Of a stretch of DNA of 64,000 bases, positions 46,439 to 54,999 are shown piece after piece; the stretch's first letter is position 1; each line of letters opens with the position of its first letter. Under the pieces are notes generated by a model. The model had not been told where the DNA came from. It was given only the letters and a program-made list of their open reading frames with translations, and searched no databases. The translations under genes were made by a program, and so were the position numbers. The stretch comes from Geodermatophilus nigrescens (GTDB lineage: Bacteria; Actinomycetota; Actinomycetes; Mycobacteriales; Geodermatophilaceae). Where the stretch lies: contig NZ_FQVX01000003.1 of NCBI RefSeq assembly GCF_900129495.1, positions 992,001-1,056,000 of the forward strand, read 5' to 3'.

Positions 46439-46672
46439 TCAGATGTTGACGACGGGGCAGGTCAGCGTGCGGGTGATCCCGTCCACCGACTGCACCCGCG
46501 CGACGACCAGCCGGCCGAGGTCGTCGACGCTCTCGGCCTCGGCGCGCACGATGACGTCGTAGGGGCCGGTGACGTCCTCGGCCTTGGTCACCCCGGCGAT
46601 CTCGCTGATCGTGGACGCCACCTGGGCGGCCTTGCCGACCTCGGTCTGGATCAGGATGTAGGCGTGGACCAC
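46439..46672 (-). CDS. Stand-alone Lrp/AsnC ligand-binding (RAM) domain protein
   Basis: 77 residues with only the regulatory RAM/ACT-like domain of Lrp (VHAYILIQTEVGKAAQVA, GVTKAEDVTGPYDVIVRAEA, LGRLVVARVQSVDGITRTLT). The helix-turn-helix is absent, so it cannot bind DNA itself; it may sense amino acids or modify Lrp oligomers. Start: GTG 46672, with GAGGAAGG upstream. Such short Lrp-domain genes beside thiL are common in actinobacteria. The DUF3515 gene follows 4 bp later. Confidence 0.88.
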   Translation of the reverse strand: MVHAYILIQTEVGKAAQVASTISEIAGVTKAEDVTGPYDVIVRAEAESVDDLGRLVVARVQSVDGITRTLTCPVVNI

Positions 46673-46764
46673 GGGACGACCTTCCTCGGACGAGTCTGCG
46701 GGTGGCTGCCTGCCACCGGCAGGCTGACCGGCTCGCAACGTACCCCAGCGGCCGGGTGGGGCCG

Positions 46765-47799
46765 GTGACACGGCCCCGTCCGCTGACCGGCCGCGGCGAC
46801 CTGGCCGACACCGTCCGGGTGGTGGGGGAGTTCGGCGTCATCGCGCGGGTGGTCGCCCGCGCGGGCTCCGCGGCGGCCGCCGAGGTCGGTCCCGGCGACG
46901 ACGCCGCCGTGCTGCGGGTGCCCGACGGCCGGGTGGTCGCCACCACCGACGTGCTCGTCGAGGGCCGCCACTTCCGGCGCGACTGGTCCTCGGCGGAGGA
47001 CGTGGGACACAAGGCCGCCGCGGCCAACCTCGCCGACGTCGCCGCGATGGGCGGGGTGGCCACCGCGCTGCTGGTCGGGCTGGCCTGCCCCGCGGACACC
47101 CCGACGTCGTGGCTGGAGGGGGTGGCCGCCGGCATGGCCGCCGAGTGCGCGCCGCTCGGCGCGGCCGTCGTCGGCGGGGACACGGTGGCCTCGGCACCCG
47201 ACAGCGGCGCGATCGTGCTGTCGGTGACCGCGCTGGGCGACCTGGGCGGCCGCGCGCCGGTGCTGCGCTCGGGGGCCCGGCCCGGCGACGTGCTCGCCGT
47301 CGCCGGGCGGCTGGGCTGGTCGGCGTGCGGGCTGGCCGTGCTGCGCCGCGGCTTCAGCAGCCCGATCGCCGCCGTCGCGGCGCACCGCCGGCCCGCGCCG
47401 CCCTACGCCGCGGGCCCGGCCGCCGCCGACGCCGGGGCGAGCGCGATGTGCGACGTGAGCGACGGCCTGCTCGCCGACGCCGGGCACCTGGCCGACGCGA
47501 GCGGCGTGGCGATCGACGTCGACCGCGCGGCCCTGGTGCGGACGATGCTCGAGCCGCCCGGCCCGATGCAGCAGGTGGCGGCGGCGCTCGGCGCCGACCC
47601 GCTGTCCTGGGTGCTCACCGGCGGGGAGGACCATGCCCTCCTGGCCACCTTCCCGCCCGGCGCGGCGCTGCCCGCGGGCTGGACGGTCATCGGAGGGGTC
47701 CGCGACGGCGCGGCCGGCGTGTTCGTCAGCGGCGAGCCGGCGGCCGACGTCGCGCAGGCCGTGGGCGCAGGGAGGACCGGGCATGTCCACTTCGGCTGA
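46765..47799 (+). CDS. thiL: Thiamine-monophosphate kinase
   Basis: Phosphorylates thiamine monophosphate to thiamine diphosphate, the cofactor of IlvB. 344 residues. PurM-like fold: VGEFGVIARVVARAG, the metal site GPGDDAAVL, TTDVLVEGRHFRRDW, KAAAANLADVAAMGGVATAL, MCDVSDGLLADAGHLADASG and LTGGEDHALLATFP. GTG 46765 is taken as start (46756 is an alternative). No TPP riboswitch is seen upstream. The end overlaps the GNAT gene by 17 bp. Confidence 0.93.
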   Translation: MTRPRPLTGRGDLADTVRVVGEFGVIARVVARAGSAAAAEVGPGDDAAVLRVPDGRVVATTDVLVEGRHFRRDWSSAEDVGHKAAAANLADVAAMGGVATALLVGLACPADTPTSWLEGVAAGMAAECAPLGAAVVGGDTVASAPDSGAIVLSVTALGDLGGRAPVLRSGARPGDVLAVAGRLGWSACGLAVLRRGFSSPIAAVAAHRRPAPPYAAGPAAADAGASAMCDVSDGLLADAGHLADASGVAIDVDRAALVRTMLEPPGPMQQVAAALGADPLSWVLTGGEDHALLATFPPGAALPAGWTVIGGVRDGAAGVFVSGEPAADVAQAVGAGRTGHVHFG

Positions 47800-48334
47800 G
47801 GTCGCCGGGCGCAGCGTGCGGCTGCGGGACGGGCGGACCGCGGAGCTGCGGGCGGTGCCGTACGACGACCCGCTGGCGCGCGACCTGGTCGGCCGGGTGC
47901 AGCAGGAGTACGTCGACCGCTACGGCGGGCCCGACGAGGCCGCCGTCGACCCGGCGGAGTTCGTGCCGCCGGCCGGGCTCTTCCTCGTCGCGGAGGTCGA
48001 CGGCGAGCCCGCCGGCTGCGGCGCCTGGCGACGGCACGGGGAGGGGCACGCCGGCACCGAGGCGGAGGTCAAGCGGGTCTACGTGGTGCCCGCCTTCCGC
48101 CGGCTGGGCCTGGCGCAGCTGGTCGTCACCGCGCTGGAGGACTCCGCCCGCGCCGCCGGGTACCGCTCGGTGGTGCTCAACTCCGGGGACCGGCAGCCCG
48201 AGGCGCTCGGGCTGTACGCCGCGATGGGATACCGCCCCGTGCCGGGGTACGGCATCTACGCGGGGGAGGCCGGGGCGGTCTTCCTCGGCCGGCAGCTGAC
48301 CGATCCCGGGGAGGAGCGGCCGTGGGCGTCGTGA
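47783..48334 (+). CDS. GNAT-family N-acetyltransferase
   Basis: 183 residues. The acetyl-CoA-binding core is visible: GLFLVAEVDGEPAGCGAWRR, EVKRVYVVPAFRRLGLAQLV (motif A with RRLGLA), and VLNSGDRQPEALGLYAAMGY. The acceptor is unknown. The ATG at 47783 follows GGAGG and lies inside thiL, and its end overlaps the next gene by 13 bp, so thiL, this gene and the kinase-like gene form one tight operon. Confidence 0.88.
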   Translation: MSTSAEVAGRSVRLRDGRTAELRAVPYDDPLARDLVGRVQQEYVDRYGGPDEAAVDPAEFVPPAGLFLVAEVDGEPAGCGAWRRHGEGHAGTEAEVKRVYVVPAFRRLGLAQLVVTALEDSARAAGYRSVVLNSGDRQPEALGLYAAMGYRPVPGYGIYAGEAGAVFLGRQLTDPGEERPWAS

Positions 48335-48945
48335 CGATCTCCGCGTCCTACGGCGCGGGTGGCCCGGAGGTGGGGCCGGCGGTCGCCGACCGGCTGGGCC
48401 TCGCCTTCCACGACCGGGCGATCCCGGCCCGGGTGGCCGGCCGCCTGGGCGTCTCCCAGGACGACGCCGAGGCCAACGACGAGCGCGTCGTGCGCGGGCT
48501 GTGGCGTCTCGTGGCCTCGCTCGGGGCGATGCCCGACCCGATCGGCGGCGTCGTCCCGCTGACCGGCGAGCCCGACGAGCGCGCCTACCGCGAGCAGACC
48601 GAGCGGGTGCTGCGCGAGATCGCCGACGGCCCCGGGGGAGTGGTGCTCGGCCGCGCCGGGGCACTGGTGCTGCGGGACCGGCCCGACGCGCTGCACGTGC
48701 GCCTCGACGGGCCTCCGGAGGCGCGGCTGCGGGCGGCGGTGGAGCGCTACGGCCGGCCGGAGGAGGAGACCCGGCGGGAGATGCAGGCCAACGACACCAC
48801 CCGCGAGGCCTACGTGCGGCACTTCTACCGCTGCGACCCGGCCGCCGTGCGGCACTACCACCTCGTCGTCGACGGGACGGCGCTGCCGCCGGGCACCGTC
48901 GTCGACCTGGTGGTCGCCGCGGCGCGGGCGCGGGGGATCGGCTGA
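48322..48945 (+). CDS. Cytidylate kinase-like protein
   Basis: 207 residues of the cytidylate kinase-like family. The P-loop region reads TISASYGAGGPEVGPAVADR, a Gly-rich but non-standard Walker A; Asp/Arg-rich lid features (RYGRPEEETRREMQANDTTREAYVRHFY) and HYHLVVDGTALPPGTVVDL follow. Substrate unknown, and it is not the main Cmk. GTG start with GGAGGAG upstream, overlapping the GNAT gene by 13 bp. Confidence 0.82.
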   Translation: MGVVTISASYGAGGPEVGPAVADRLGLAFHDRAIPARVAGRLGVSQDDAEANDERVVRGLWRLVASLGAMPDPIGGVVPLTGEPDERAYREQTERVLREIADGPGGVVLGRAGALVLRDRPDALHVRLDGPPEARLRAAVERYGRPEEETRREMQANDTTREAYVRHFYRCDPAAVRHYHLVVDGTALPPGTVVDLVVAAARARGIG

Positions 48946-48960
48946 CCGCAGGGACGACGA

Positions 48961-48993
48961 AGGACCCCGGAGGTCGGGGACCTCCGGGGTCCT
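48961..48993. terminator. Bidirectional terminator between the kinase-like gene and rpmB
   Basis: Perfect 14-bp arms AGGACCCCGGAGGT and complement, loop CGGGG. It is preceded by GACGA, so the left part resembles the start of the ilv intergenic element. Confidence 0.8.
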
Positions 48994-49029
48994 CGGTCGG
49001 ACCCTCACCCCCTCACGGGGGCGGCGCGA

Positions 49030-49221
49030 TCAGGCGCGGACGACCTTGCCCGCGCGGATGCACGAGGTGCAGGCGTTGATCCGCTTGCGGTTGCCGGGGG
49101 CGACGAGCGCCCGCACCGACTGGATGTTCGGGTTCCAACGGCGCGGCGTGCGGCGGTGCGAGTGCGACACCGACATACCGAAACCGGGCCCCTTGCCACA
49201 GACATCGCACACGGCAGCCAC
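49030..49221 (-). CDS. rpmB: Ribosomal protein bL28
   Basis: 63 residues of the large ribosomal subunit protein L28: [47 protein letters not shown]. Two CxxC pairs are kept, so this is the zinc-binding (C+) form, which is often the normal-zinc partner of a cysteine-free paralogue elsewhere. GTG start at 49221 with GGGAGTG upstream. It is transcribed divergently from the DhaL-type gene. Confidence 0.97.
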   Translation of the reverse strand: MAAVCDVCGKGPGFGMSVSHSHRRTPRRWNPNIQSVRALVAPGNRKRINACTSCIRAGKVVRA

Positions 49222-49290
49222 GGTGGATCACTCCCAGAGAATCGTTCGAAAGACGGCGGCGCACCGACGGCGACCGCTAGACCGTCGACC

Positions 49291-49296
49291 ATCCTA
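49291..49296 (-). promoter_or_regulatory. -10 box for rpmB
   Basis: TAGGAT on the minus strand; predicted leader of about 60 nt before the rpmB GTG. No clear -35. Confidence 0.4.
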
Positions 49297-49370
49297 ACCG
49301 GTCCGGCGCGACGGTGTCGCCGAGGCCCGGGACCGCCGTCGCGGGGAACGGGACCGTCGTCGTCCGTGGG

Positions 49371-49376
49371 TACCCT
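49371..49376 (+). promoter_or_regulatory. Leaderless -10 hexamer, DhaL-type gene
   Basis: TACCCT 6 nt before the GTG at 49383. Confidence 0.5.
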
Positions 49377-49382
49377 CCGCCC

Positions 49383-50981
49383 GTGCTGCAGGCGCTCGAC
49401 GACGCCGCGGTCGGTCAGTGGTGCCGCACCGCGGTCGCCGCGCTGTCCGGGGCCCGCGACCGCATCGACGAGCTCAACGTCTTCCCGGTGCCCGACGGCG
49501 ACACCGGCACCAACCTGCTGCTGACCGCGCAGGCCGCGGTCGCGGCGCTGGAGGCCGCGGGGCCCGCCGAGTCCGCCTGGACGGCGCTGTCGCGGGGCGC
49601 GGTGCTCGGCGCCCGCGGCAACAGCGGCACGATCCTCGCCCAGCTGCTGCGCGGCCTGTCCGACTCCCTCGCCGGTGCCGGTCCCGCCGACGGCCCGGCG
49701 CTGGCCGCAGCCCTCCAGCAGGCCGCCGACGGCGCCTACTCGGCGGTGGCCGACCCCGAGGAGGGCACCTTCCTCACCGTCGCCCGGGCCGGCGCCGAGG
49801 CCGCGTGCGCCGCCGTCACCGCGGGCGGCACCGCCCTGGCCGACGTCGTCACCGCCGCCGCCGACGGCGCCCGCGCGGCGCTGGAGGCCACCCCCGGCCA
49901 GCTCGACGTGCTGCGCACCGCGGGCGTGGTCGACGCCGGCGGCGCGGGCCTGAGCCTGGTCCTCGACGCGCTGGTCACCACGGTGACCGGCGTCGAGCCC
50001 GCCCGCCCGCCGCTGCACCGCCGCCCGCAGCGGGGCGGGCACGGGCACGGCCACGTCCCGCACCAGCCGCCGCCGGGCCCGGGCAGCGAGGTGCAGTACC
50101 TGCTCGCCGACGCCGACGAGGCCGCCGTCGCCGTCCTGCACCGGCGGCTGGCCGCGCTCGGCGACAGCCTTGTCGTCGTCGGCGTCGACACCCCCACCGG
50201 CCGGCAGTGGAACGTGCACGTGCACACCTCCGACGTCGGCGCGGCCATCGAGGCCGGCATCGAGGCGGGGCGCCCGCACGGGATCAGCGTCACGCCGCTG
50301 GCGCCGGTGCGGCCGGCCGAGCCGGTGCCCGGGCGGCGCGCGGTGGTCGCCGTCGTCCCGGGCGACGGGCTGGCGCTGCTGTTCGCCGGGGAGGGCGTGC
50401 GGGCGGTCACCTGCGGTCCCGACGGCGTCACCGAGGACCAGGTGCTCGCCGAGGTGGTCGCCTCCGCCGCCGCCGAGGTCGTGCTGCTCCCGAACGACCC
50501 GGCGCTCACGCCGGCCGCCTCCCGCGCCGCCGAGCGCGCCCGCGAGCTCGGCCGCGACGTCGCCGTCGTGCCCACCCGCTCCCCGGTGCAGGGGCTGGCC
50601 GCCGTCGCGGTCGCCGACCCCGGCCGCCGGTTCGGCGACGACGTCATCGGCATGGCCGAGGCCGCGGCGGCCACCCGCTGGGCCGAGGTAGCCGTCGCCG
50701 AGCAGGAGGCGCTGACCAGCGCGGGCCCCTGCCGCCCGGGCGACGTCCTCGGGTCGGCCGAGGGCGACGTCGTGGTCATCGGCGCCGACCTCGCCGCCGT
50801 CGCCTGCGACCTGCTCGACCGGCTGCTGTCGGCCGGCGGGGAGATGGCCACCGTGCTGGTCGGCCCCGACCCCGCGCTCGGCGACGCCGCCTGCGCGCAC
50901 CTGGCCGCCGCGCACCCGACCGTCGAGGTGGTGCGCTACGAGAGCGGGGCCGCGGTCCCGCTGCAGATCGGGGTGGAGTGA
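49383..50981 (+). CDS. DAK2 (DhaL)-domain protein, FakA/YloV-like
   Basis: 532 residues. N-terminal DhaL kinase domain with the Mg-ATP-binding Asp cluster (ELNVFPVPDGDTGTNLLL, near 34-51) and GARGNSGTILAQLLRG, then a His/Gly/Pro-rich linker and a large C-terminal domain (about 240-532) of the DegV-linked FakA type. In Firmicutes, FakA phosphorylates fatty acids held by a DegV/FakB protein; no degV-like gene is next to it here, so that role is inferred. The start is set by the leaderless -10 box. recG begins 2 bp downstream. Confidence 0.88.
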   Translation: MLQALDDAAVGQWCRTAVAALSGARDRIDELNVFPVPDGDTGTNLLLTAQAAVAALEAAGPAESAWTALSRGAVLGARGNSGTILAQLLRGLSDSLAGAGPADGPALAAALQQAADGAYSAVADPEEGTFLTVARAGAEAACAAVTAGGTALADVVTAAADGARAALEATPGQLDVLRTAGVVDAGGAGLSLVLDALVTTVTGVEPARPPLHRRPQRGGHGHGHVPHQPPPGPGSEVQYLLADADEAAVAVLHRRLAALGDSLVVVGVDTPTGRQWNVHVHTSDVGAAIEAGIEAGRPHGISVTPLAPVRPAEPVPGRRAVVAVVPGDGLALLFAGEGVRAVTCGPDGVTEDQVLAEVVASAAAEVVLLPNDPALTPAASRAAERARELGRDVAVVPTRSPVQGLAAVAVADPGRRFGDDVIGMAEAAAATRWAEVAVAEQEALTSAGPCRPGDVLGSAEGDVVVIGADLAAVACDLLDRLLSAGGEMATVLVGPDPALGDAACAHLAAAHPTVEVVRYESGAAVPLQIGVE

Positions 50982-50982
50982 C

Positions 50983-53181
50983 GTGGCGGTCACCCTGGAG
51001 ACCGACCTCTCCCGCGTGCTCGGCGCGAAGACGGCCAAGGCCATGGCCGAGTCGCTGGACCTGCGCACCGTGCGCGACCTGCTGCGCCACTACCCGCGCC
51101 GCTACGCCCGCCGCGGCGAGATCGCCCGCCTCGACGACCTGCAGGTCGGCGACCGCGTCACCGTGCTCGCGCAGGTCCGCAAGGTCACCAGCCGGCGCAT
51201 GCGCAACCGCCCGGGCACGCTCACCGAGGTCACCGTCGGCGACGGCGCCGGGCAGATGCAGCTCGTCTTCTTCAACCGGAAGTTCGGGAAGCTCGAGGAG
51301 GGCTCCTGGGGGCTGTTCGCCGGCACCGTCGGCGAGTACCGCAACTCCAAGCAGTTCGCGCACCCCGACTTCCACCTCATCACCGGCGACGACGACGAGG
51401 ACTGGGCCCGCGCGCTCATCCCGATCTACCCCGCGAGCAAGGACGTCTCGTCCTGGGTGATCCAGAAGTCGGTGAAGCTGCTGCTCGACGCCACCGGCGG
51501 CTTCGGCTTCGTCGAGGACCCGCTGCCCGAGGACCTGCGCTCCCGGCACGGGCTGCTCAGCCTCGCCGCCGCACTGCTCGACGTCCACCGGCCCACCTCC
51601 GCCGAGGACGTCGAGCGCGCCCAGGACCGGCTCAAGTGGGACGAGGCGCTCACCCTGCAGCTCGTGCTCGCCGCCCGCCGCCGGGCCGCCGCCCTGGAGC
51701 CGGGCACCGCCCGCCCGCGCCGGTCCGGCGGGCTGCTCGACGCCGTCGACGCCGCCCTGCCGTTCTCCCTCACCGAGGGGCAGCGCGAGGTGGGGGAGGA
51801 GCTGGCCGCCGAGCTGTCCCGCGACCAGCCGATGCACCGCCTGCTGCAGGGCGAGGTCGGGTCGGGCAAGACCGTCGTGGCGCTGCGGGCGATGGCCCAG
51901 GTGGTCGACGCCGGCGGGCAGGCGGCGCTGCTGGCGCCCACCGAGGTCCTGGCCGCGCAGCACGCGCGCAGCATCTCCGCGATGCTCGGCCCGCTCGCCC
52001 GCGCCGGCGAGCTCGACGGCGACCCCGCGGGCACGAAGGTCGTGCTGCTCACCGGCTCGCTCAAGGCCGCGCCCCGCCGCGCCGCCCGGGCCGCGGTCGC
52101 CGACGGCAGCGCCGGCATCGTCGTCGGCACCCACGCGCTGCTGCAGCAGGGCGTCGAGTTCGCCGACCTCGGCCTCGTCGTCGTCGACGAGCAGCACCGC
52201 TTCGGCGTCGAGCAGCGCGACGCGCTGCGCGCCAAGGGCGAGCGGCCGCCGCACGTGCTGGTCATGACGGCCACGCCGATCCCGCGCACCGTGGCCATGA
52301 CCGTCTACGGCGACCTCGAGACCTCCGTCCTGCGCCAGCTGCCCAGCGGTCGCGGGGGCGTGGCCAGCTCCGTGGTGCCGGTCGCCGACAAGCCGACGTG
52401 GCTCGACCGCGCCTGGGAGCGGCTGCGCGAGGAGGTCGCCGCCGGCCGGCAGGCGTACGTCGTCTGCCCGCGGATCGGCGACGACGAGACCGGGGACGAC
52501 GAGACCGACGCCCCCGACGACGCCGACGGCGCACCCGGGGACGCGAAGGGCGGCGACGACGACCGGCGCCCGCCGCTGGCCGTCCTCGACGTCGCCCGCG
52601 CGCTCGACGAGGGGGCGCTGGCCGGCCTGCGCCTCGCGGTGCTGCACGGCCGGATGACGCCGGAGGCCAAGGAGGCGACGATGCGCGCCTTCGCCGCCCG
52701 CGAGGTCGACGTGCTCGTCGCCACCACCGTCGTCGAGGTCGGCGTCGACGTGCCCAACGCCACGGTGATGGTCGTCATGGACGCCGACCGGTTCGGCGTC
52801 AGCCAGCTGCACCAGCTGCGCGGACGCGTCGCCCGCGGCAGGCACCGCGGGCTGTGCCTGCTGGTCACCGAGGCCCGCGAGACGACGTCGACCGGGCAGC
52901 GGCTGGCCGCCGTCGCCGGCACCTCCGACGGGTTCGAGCTCGCCCGCCTGGACCTCGAGACCCGCCGCGAGGGCGACGTGCTGGGCGCCGCGCAGTCCGG
53001 CCGCCGCTCCGGCATCCGGATGCTCTCGCTGCTGGAGGACGAGGAGCTCATCGCCGCCGCGCGCACCGAGGCCACCGCGCTGCTGGCCACCGACCGCGGC
53101 CTGGCCGACCACCCGGGCCTGGCGATGGAGGTGGCGGCGCTGGCCACCGACGAGCGCGCCGAGTACCTCGAGAAGGCATGA
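50983..53181 (+). CDS. recG: ATP-dependent DNA helicase RecG
   Basis: RecG remodels stalled forks and branched DNA. 732 residues, slightly long. N-terminal wedge/OB domain (LDDLQVGDRVTVLAQVRKV), Walker A GEVGSGKTVVAL (near 291), the DEQH box (VVVDEQHRFGVEQRD near 401), MTATPIPRT, and C-terminal motifs HGRMTPEAKEATM, TTVVEVGVDVPNA and QLRGRVARGRH. Residues about 504-537 are an acidic Asp-rich insert before the LAVLDVARALDE segment, not present in most relatives I know. GTG 50983 follows GGAG. Its stop overlaps the rsmD start. Confidence 0.96.
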   Translation: MAVTLETDLSRVLGAKTAKAMAESLDLRTVRDLLRHYPRRYARRGEIARLDDLQVGDRVTVLAQVRKVTSRRMRNRPGTLTEVTVGDGAGQMQLVFFNRKFGKLEEGSWGLFAGTVGEYRNSKQFAHPDFHLITGDDDEDWARALIPIYPASKDVSSWVIQKSVKLLLDATGGFGFVEDPLPEDLRSRHGLLSLAAALLDVHRPTSAEDVERAQDRLKWDEALTLQLVLAARRRAAALEPGTARPRRSGGLLDAVDAALPFSLTEGQREVGEELAAELSRDQPMHRLLQGEVGSGKTVVALRAMAQVVDAGGQAALLAPTEVLAAQHARSISAMLGPLARAGELDGDPAGTKVVLLTGSLKAAPRRAARAAVADGSAGIVVGTHALLQQGVEFADLGLVVVDEQHRFGVEQRDALRAKGERPPHVLVMTATPIPRTVAMTVYGDLETSVLRQLPSGRGGVASSVVPVADKPTWLDRAWERLREEVAAGRQAYVVCPRIGDDETGDDETDAPDDADGAPGDAKGGDDDRRPPLAVLDVARALDEGALAGLRLAVLHGRMTPEAKEATMRAFAAREVDVLVATTVVEVGVDVPNATVMVVMDADRFGVSQLHQLRGRVARGRHRGLCLLVTEARETTSTGQRLAAVAGTSDGFELARLDLETRREGDVLGAAQSGRRSGIRMLSLLEDEELIAAARTEATALLATDRGLADHPGLAMEVAALATDERAEYLEKA

Positions 53182-53732
53182 CGCGCCTGATCTCCGGGGC
53201 GGCCGGCGGGCGGCGGCTGACGGTGCCGCCGAGCGGCGTCCGGCCCACCGGCGACCGCGCCCGCGAGGGCCTGTTCAACAGCCTCGGCACGCTGCTCGAC
53301 CTCGACGGCGCCACCGTCCTCGACCTCTACGCCGGGTCGGGTGCGCTGGGCCTCGAGGCGCTCTCGCGCGGGGCGGCGCAGGCGGTGCTCGTCGAGAACG
53401 GGCCCCGGGTGCTGCCGGTGCTGCGCGCCAACGTCGCCGCCGTCGGGCTGCCCGGCGCGCGGGTGGTGGCGGGCTCGGTGCCCACCGTCGTCGGCGGCGC
53501 GCCGCCGACCCGCTTCGACCTCGTGCTCGCCGACCCGCCCTACGCCGTCCCCGTCGCCGAGGTGCTCGGCGTCCTGGGGGCGCTGGTCACGGGGGAGTGG
53601 CTGGTGCCGGGAGCGGTGGTCGTCGTCGAGCGGTCCTCCCGCGAGGAGCCGTGGGAGTGGCCGACACCGCTCACCGGGATCCGCGACCGCCGCTACGGAG
53701 AGGCGTTGCTCCGGTACGGTCGCCTCCCGTGA
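53178..53732 (+). CDS. rsmD: 16S rRNA (guanine(966)-N(2))-methyltransferase
   Basis: RsmD methylates G966 of 16S rRNA using S-adenosylmethionine. 184 residues. RLISGAAGGRRLTVPP start, RPTGDRAREGLFNSL, SAM-binding VLDLYAGSGALGLEALSRGA near 48-67, and catalytic DPPY in FDLVLADPPYAVP near 117. The ATG overlaps the recG stop (ATGA), and its own stop overlaps the coaD GTG. A leaderless coaD promoter lies within its last codons. Confidence 0.95.
   Translation: MTRLISGAAGGRRLTVPPSGVRPTGDRAREGLFNSLGTLLDLDGATVLDLYAGSGALGLEALSRGAAQAVLVENGPRVLPVLRANVAAVGLPGARVVAGSVPTVVGGAPPTRFDLVLADPPYAVPVAEVLGVLGALVTGEWLVPGAVVVVERSSREEPWEWPTPLTGIRDRRYGEALLRYGRLP
53715..53720 (+). promoter_or_regulatory. Leaderless -10 hexamer for coaD, inside rsmD
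   Basis: TACGGT 8 nt before the coaD GTG at 53729, within the coding end of rsmD. Confidence 0.45.
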
Positions 53733-54211
53733 GGCGAGCGGTGTGTCCCGGGTCCTTCGACCCGGTCACCAACGGCCACGTCGACGTGATCGCGCGGGCC
53801 GCCGGGCTGTACGACGAGCTGGTGGTCGCCGTGCTGGTGAACCCCGGCAAGGCCGGCCTGTTCAGCGTCGACGAGCGCATGGAGCTGCTGCGCGAGGCGG
53901 TCGCCGACCTGCCCAACGTCGTCGTCGACAGCTTCAGCGGGCTGCTCGTCGACTACTGCCGCAGCCACGACGTCCCCGTGGTGGTCAAGGGGCTGCGGGC
54001 GGTCGGCGACTTCGAGTACGAGCTGCAGATGGCGCAGATGAACCGCGAGCTCGCGGGCATCGAGACGCTGTTCGTGCCCACCGCCCCGCAGGTCGGGCAC
54101 CTGTCCTCCAGCCTGGTGAAGCAGATCGCCACCTTCGGCGGCGACGTGTCCCGGCTGGTCCCCAAGGCCGTCCTCGACCGGCTGCTCGCCAAGCGGGACG
54201 GTTCGGCGTGA
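53729..54211 (+). CDS. coaD: Phosphopantetheine adenylyltransferase
   Basis: CoaD makes dephospho-CoA from 4'-phosphopantetheine and ATP. 160 residues, the usual length. CPGSFDPVTNGHVDVIARA holds the TxGH nucleotidyl-transfer motif; KGLRAVGDFEYELQMAQMNR and LSSSLVKQIATFGGDV complete the active site. GTG start overlapping the rsmD stop; its stop overlaps the next GTG. The rsmD-coaD pairing is conserved in actinobacteria. Confidence 0.97.
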   Translation: MRRAVCPGSFDPVTNGHVDVIARAAGLYDELVVAVLVNPGKAGLFSVDERMELLREAVADLPNVVVDSFSGLLVDYCRSHDVPVVVKGLRAVGDFEYELQMAQMNRELAGIETLFVPTAPQVGHLSSSLVKQIATFGGDVSRLVPKAVLDRLLAKRDGSA

Positions 54212-54894
54212 CCGAGGTCGTCTACCGGCTCTACGAGACCGTCGACGAGCTCAGCCGACTGATCGAGAACGCGCGCAGCGTGCCCATGTCGGGCTCGTGC
54301 ATCCTGCCGCGCGACCAGCTGCTCGACCTGCTCGACGACCTGCGGGAGAACCTGCCCGACGAGGTGCACGCCGCCGGCGCGATCGTCGAGCAGCGCACCG
54401 AGATCCTCGAGCAGGCGCAGGCCGAGGCCGAGCAGCTGACCGGCCGCACCCGCGAGGAGGCCGACCGGCTCGTCGCCGGCGCCCGCCGCCAGCGCGAGGA
54501 GATCCTCGGCACGGCCCGCCGCCAGCGCGACGAGCTGCTCGCCCGCGCGCAGGCCGAGGCCGACGAGCTGCTCGAGCAGGCCGAGGCCGAGGCCGACCGG
54601 CTGCTGGCCGAGGCCCGCGACCACCACGCGGCGGTGCTGGCCGACGCCGAGGCCCAGCAGGCGGAGCTGCTCGCCGTCGCGCAGGCCGAGCACGAGCGCC
54701 TGGTCACCGAGACCGAGGTCTACCGCGGCGCCGTCGCCCGCTCCGACGAGCTCGGCGCGCAGACCGTCGCGGAGGTCACCCGCATGCGCACGGAGGTCGA
54801 CGAGTACGTCGACACCCGCCTCGCCGACTTCGGCTCGACCCTCGAGCGGATGCTGCGCTCGGTGGAGAAGGCCCGGGAGACCCTGCGCGACTGA
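54208..54894 (+). CDS. SepIVA/DivIVA-like coiled-coil protein
   Basis: 228 residues. The N-terminus (YRLYETVDELSRLIENARSVPMSG, ILPRDQLLDLLDDLRENLPDE) resembles the membrane-targeting part of DivIVA-like proteins such as mycobacterial SepIVA, which lies in the same context (before the DUF177-rnc block). Residues about 70-185 are a long coiled coil rich in Ala, Glu, Gln and Arg with heptad-like units. Probably a septum or cell-envelope organiser; this is inference from similarity and position. It overlaps coaD by 4 bp. Confidence 0.82.
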   Translation: MTEVVYRLYETVDELSRLIENARSVPMSGSCILPRDQLLDLLDDLRENLPDEVHAAGAIVEQRTEILEQAQAEAEQLTGRTREEADRLVAGARRQREEILGTARRQRDELLARAQAEADELLEQAEAEADRLLAEARDHHAAVLADAEAQQAELLAVAQAEHERLVTETEVYRGAVARSDELGAQTVAEVTRMRTEVDEYVDTRLADFGSTLERMLRSVEKARETLRD

Positions 54895-54926
54895 GCGGGG
54901 CCGGACGGCACCCCGGCAGGATCGGG

Positions 54927-54932
54927 TAGTCT
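54927..54932 (+). promoter_or_regulatory. -10 box upstream of DUF177-rpmF-rnc
   Basis: TAGTCT, 67 nt before the DUF177 ATG, giving a leader of about 60 nt. No ribosome site stands out in it. Confidence 0.4.
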
Positions 54933-54999
54933 CGGTTGCTGGTCCACCGGTGACCTCCCCGGACCGGATCCCCTCCTCCTGACGACCGCGAGTACCGAC

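Noticed and set aside
46673-46764. TPP riboswitch upstream of thiL
   Set aside because: No conserved TPP aptamer words (such as CUGAGA) were found in the gap.
48949-48993. Third copy of the ilv intergenic element (GACGAAGGACCCC)
   Set aside because: Only the first 13 bases match; the rest is a simple symmetric terminator without the conserved core, so I do not count it as a copy.
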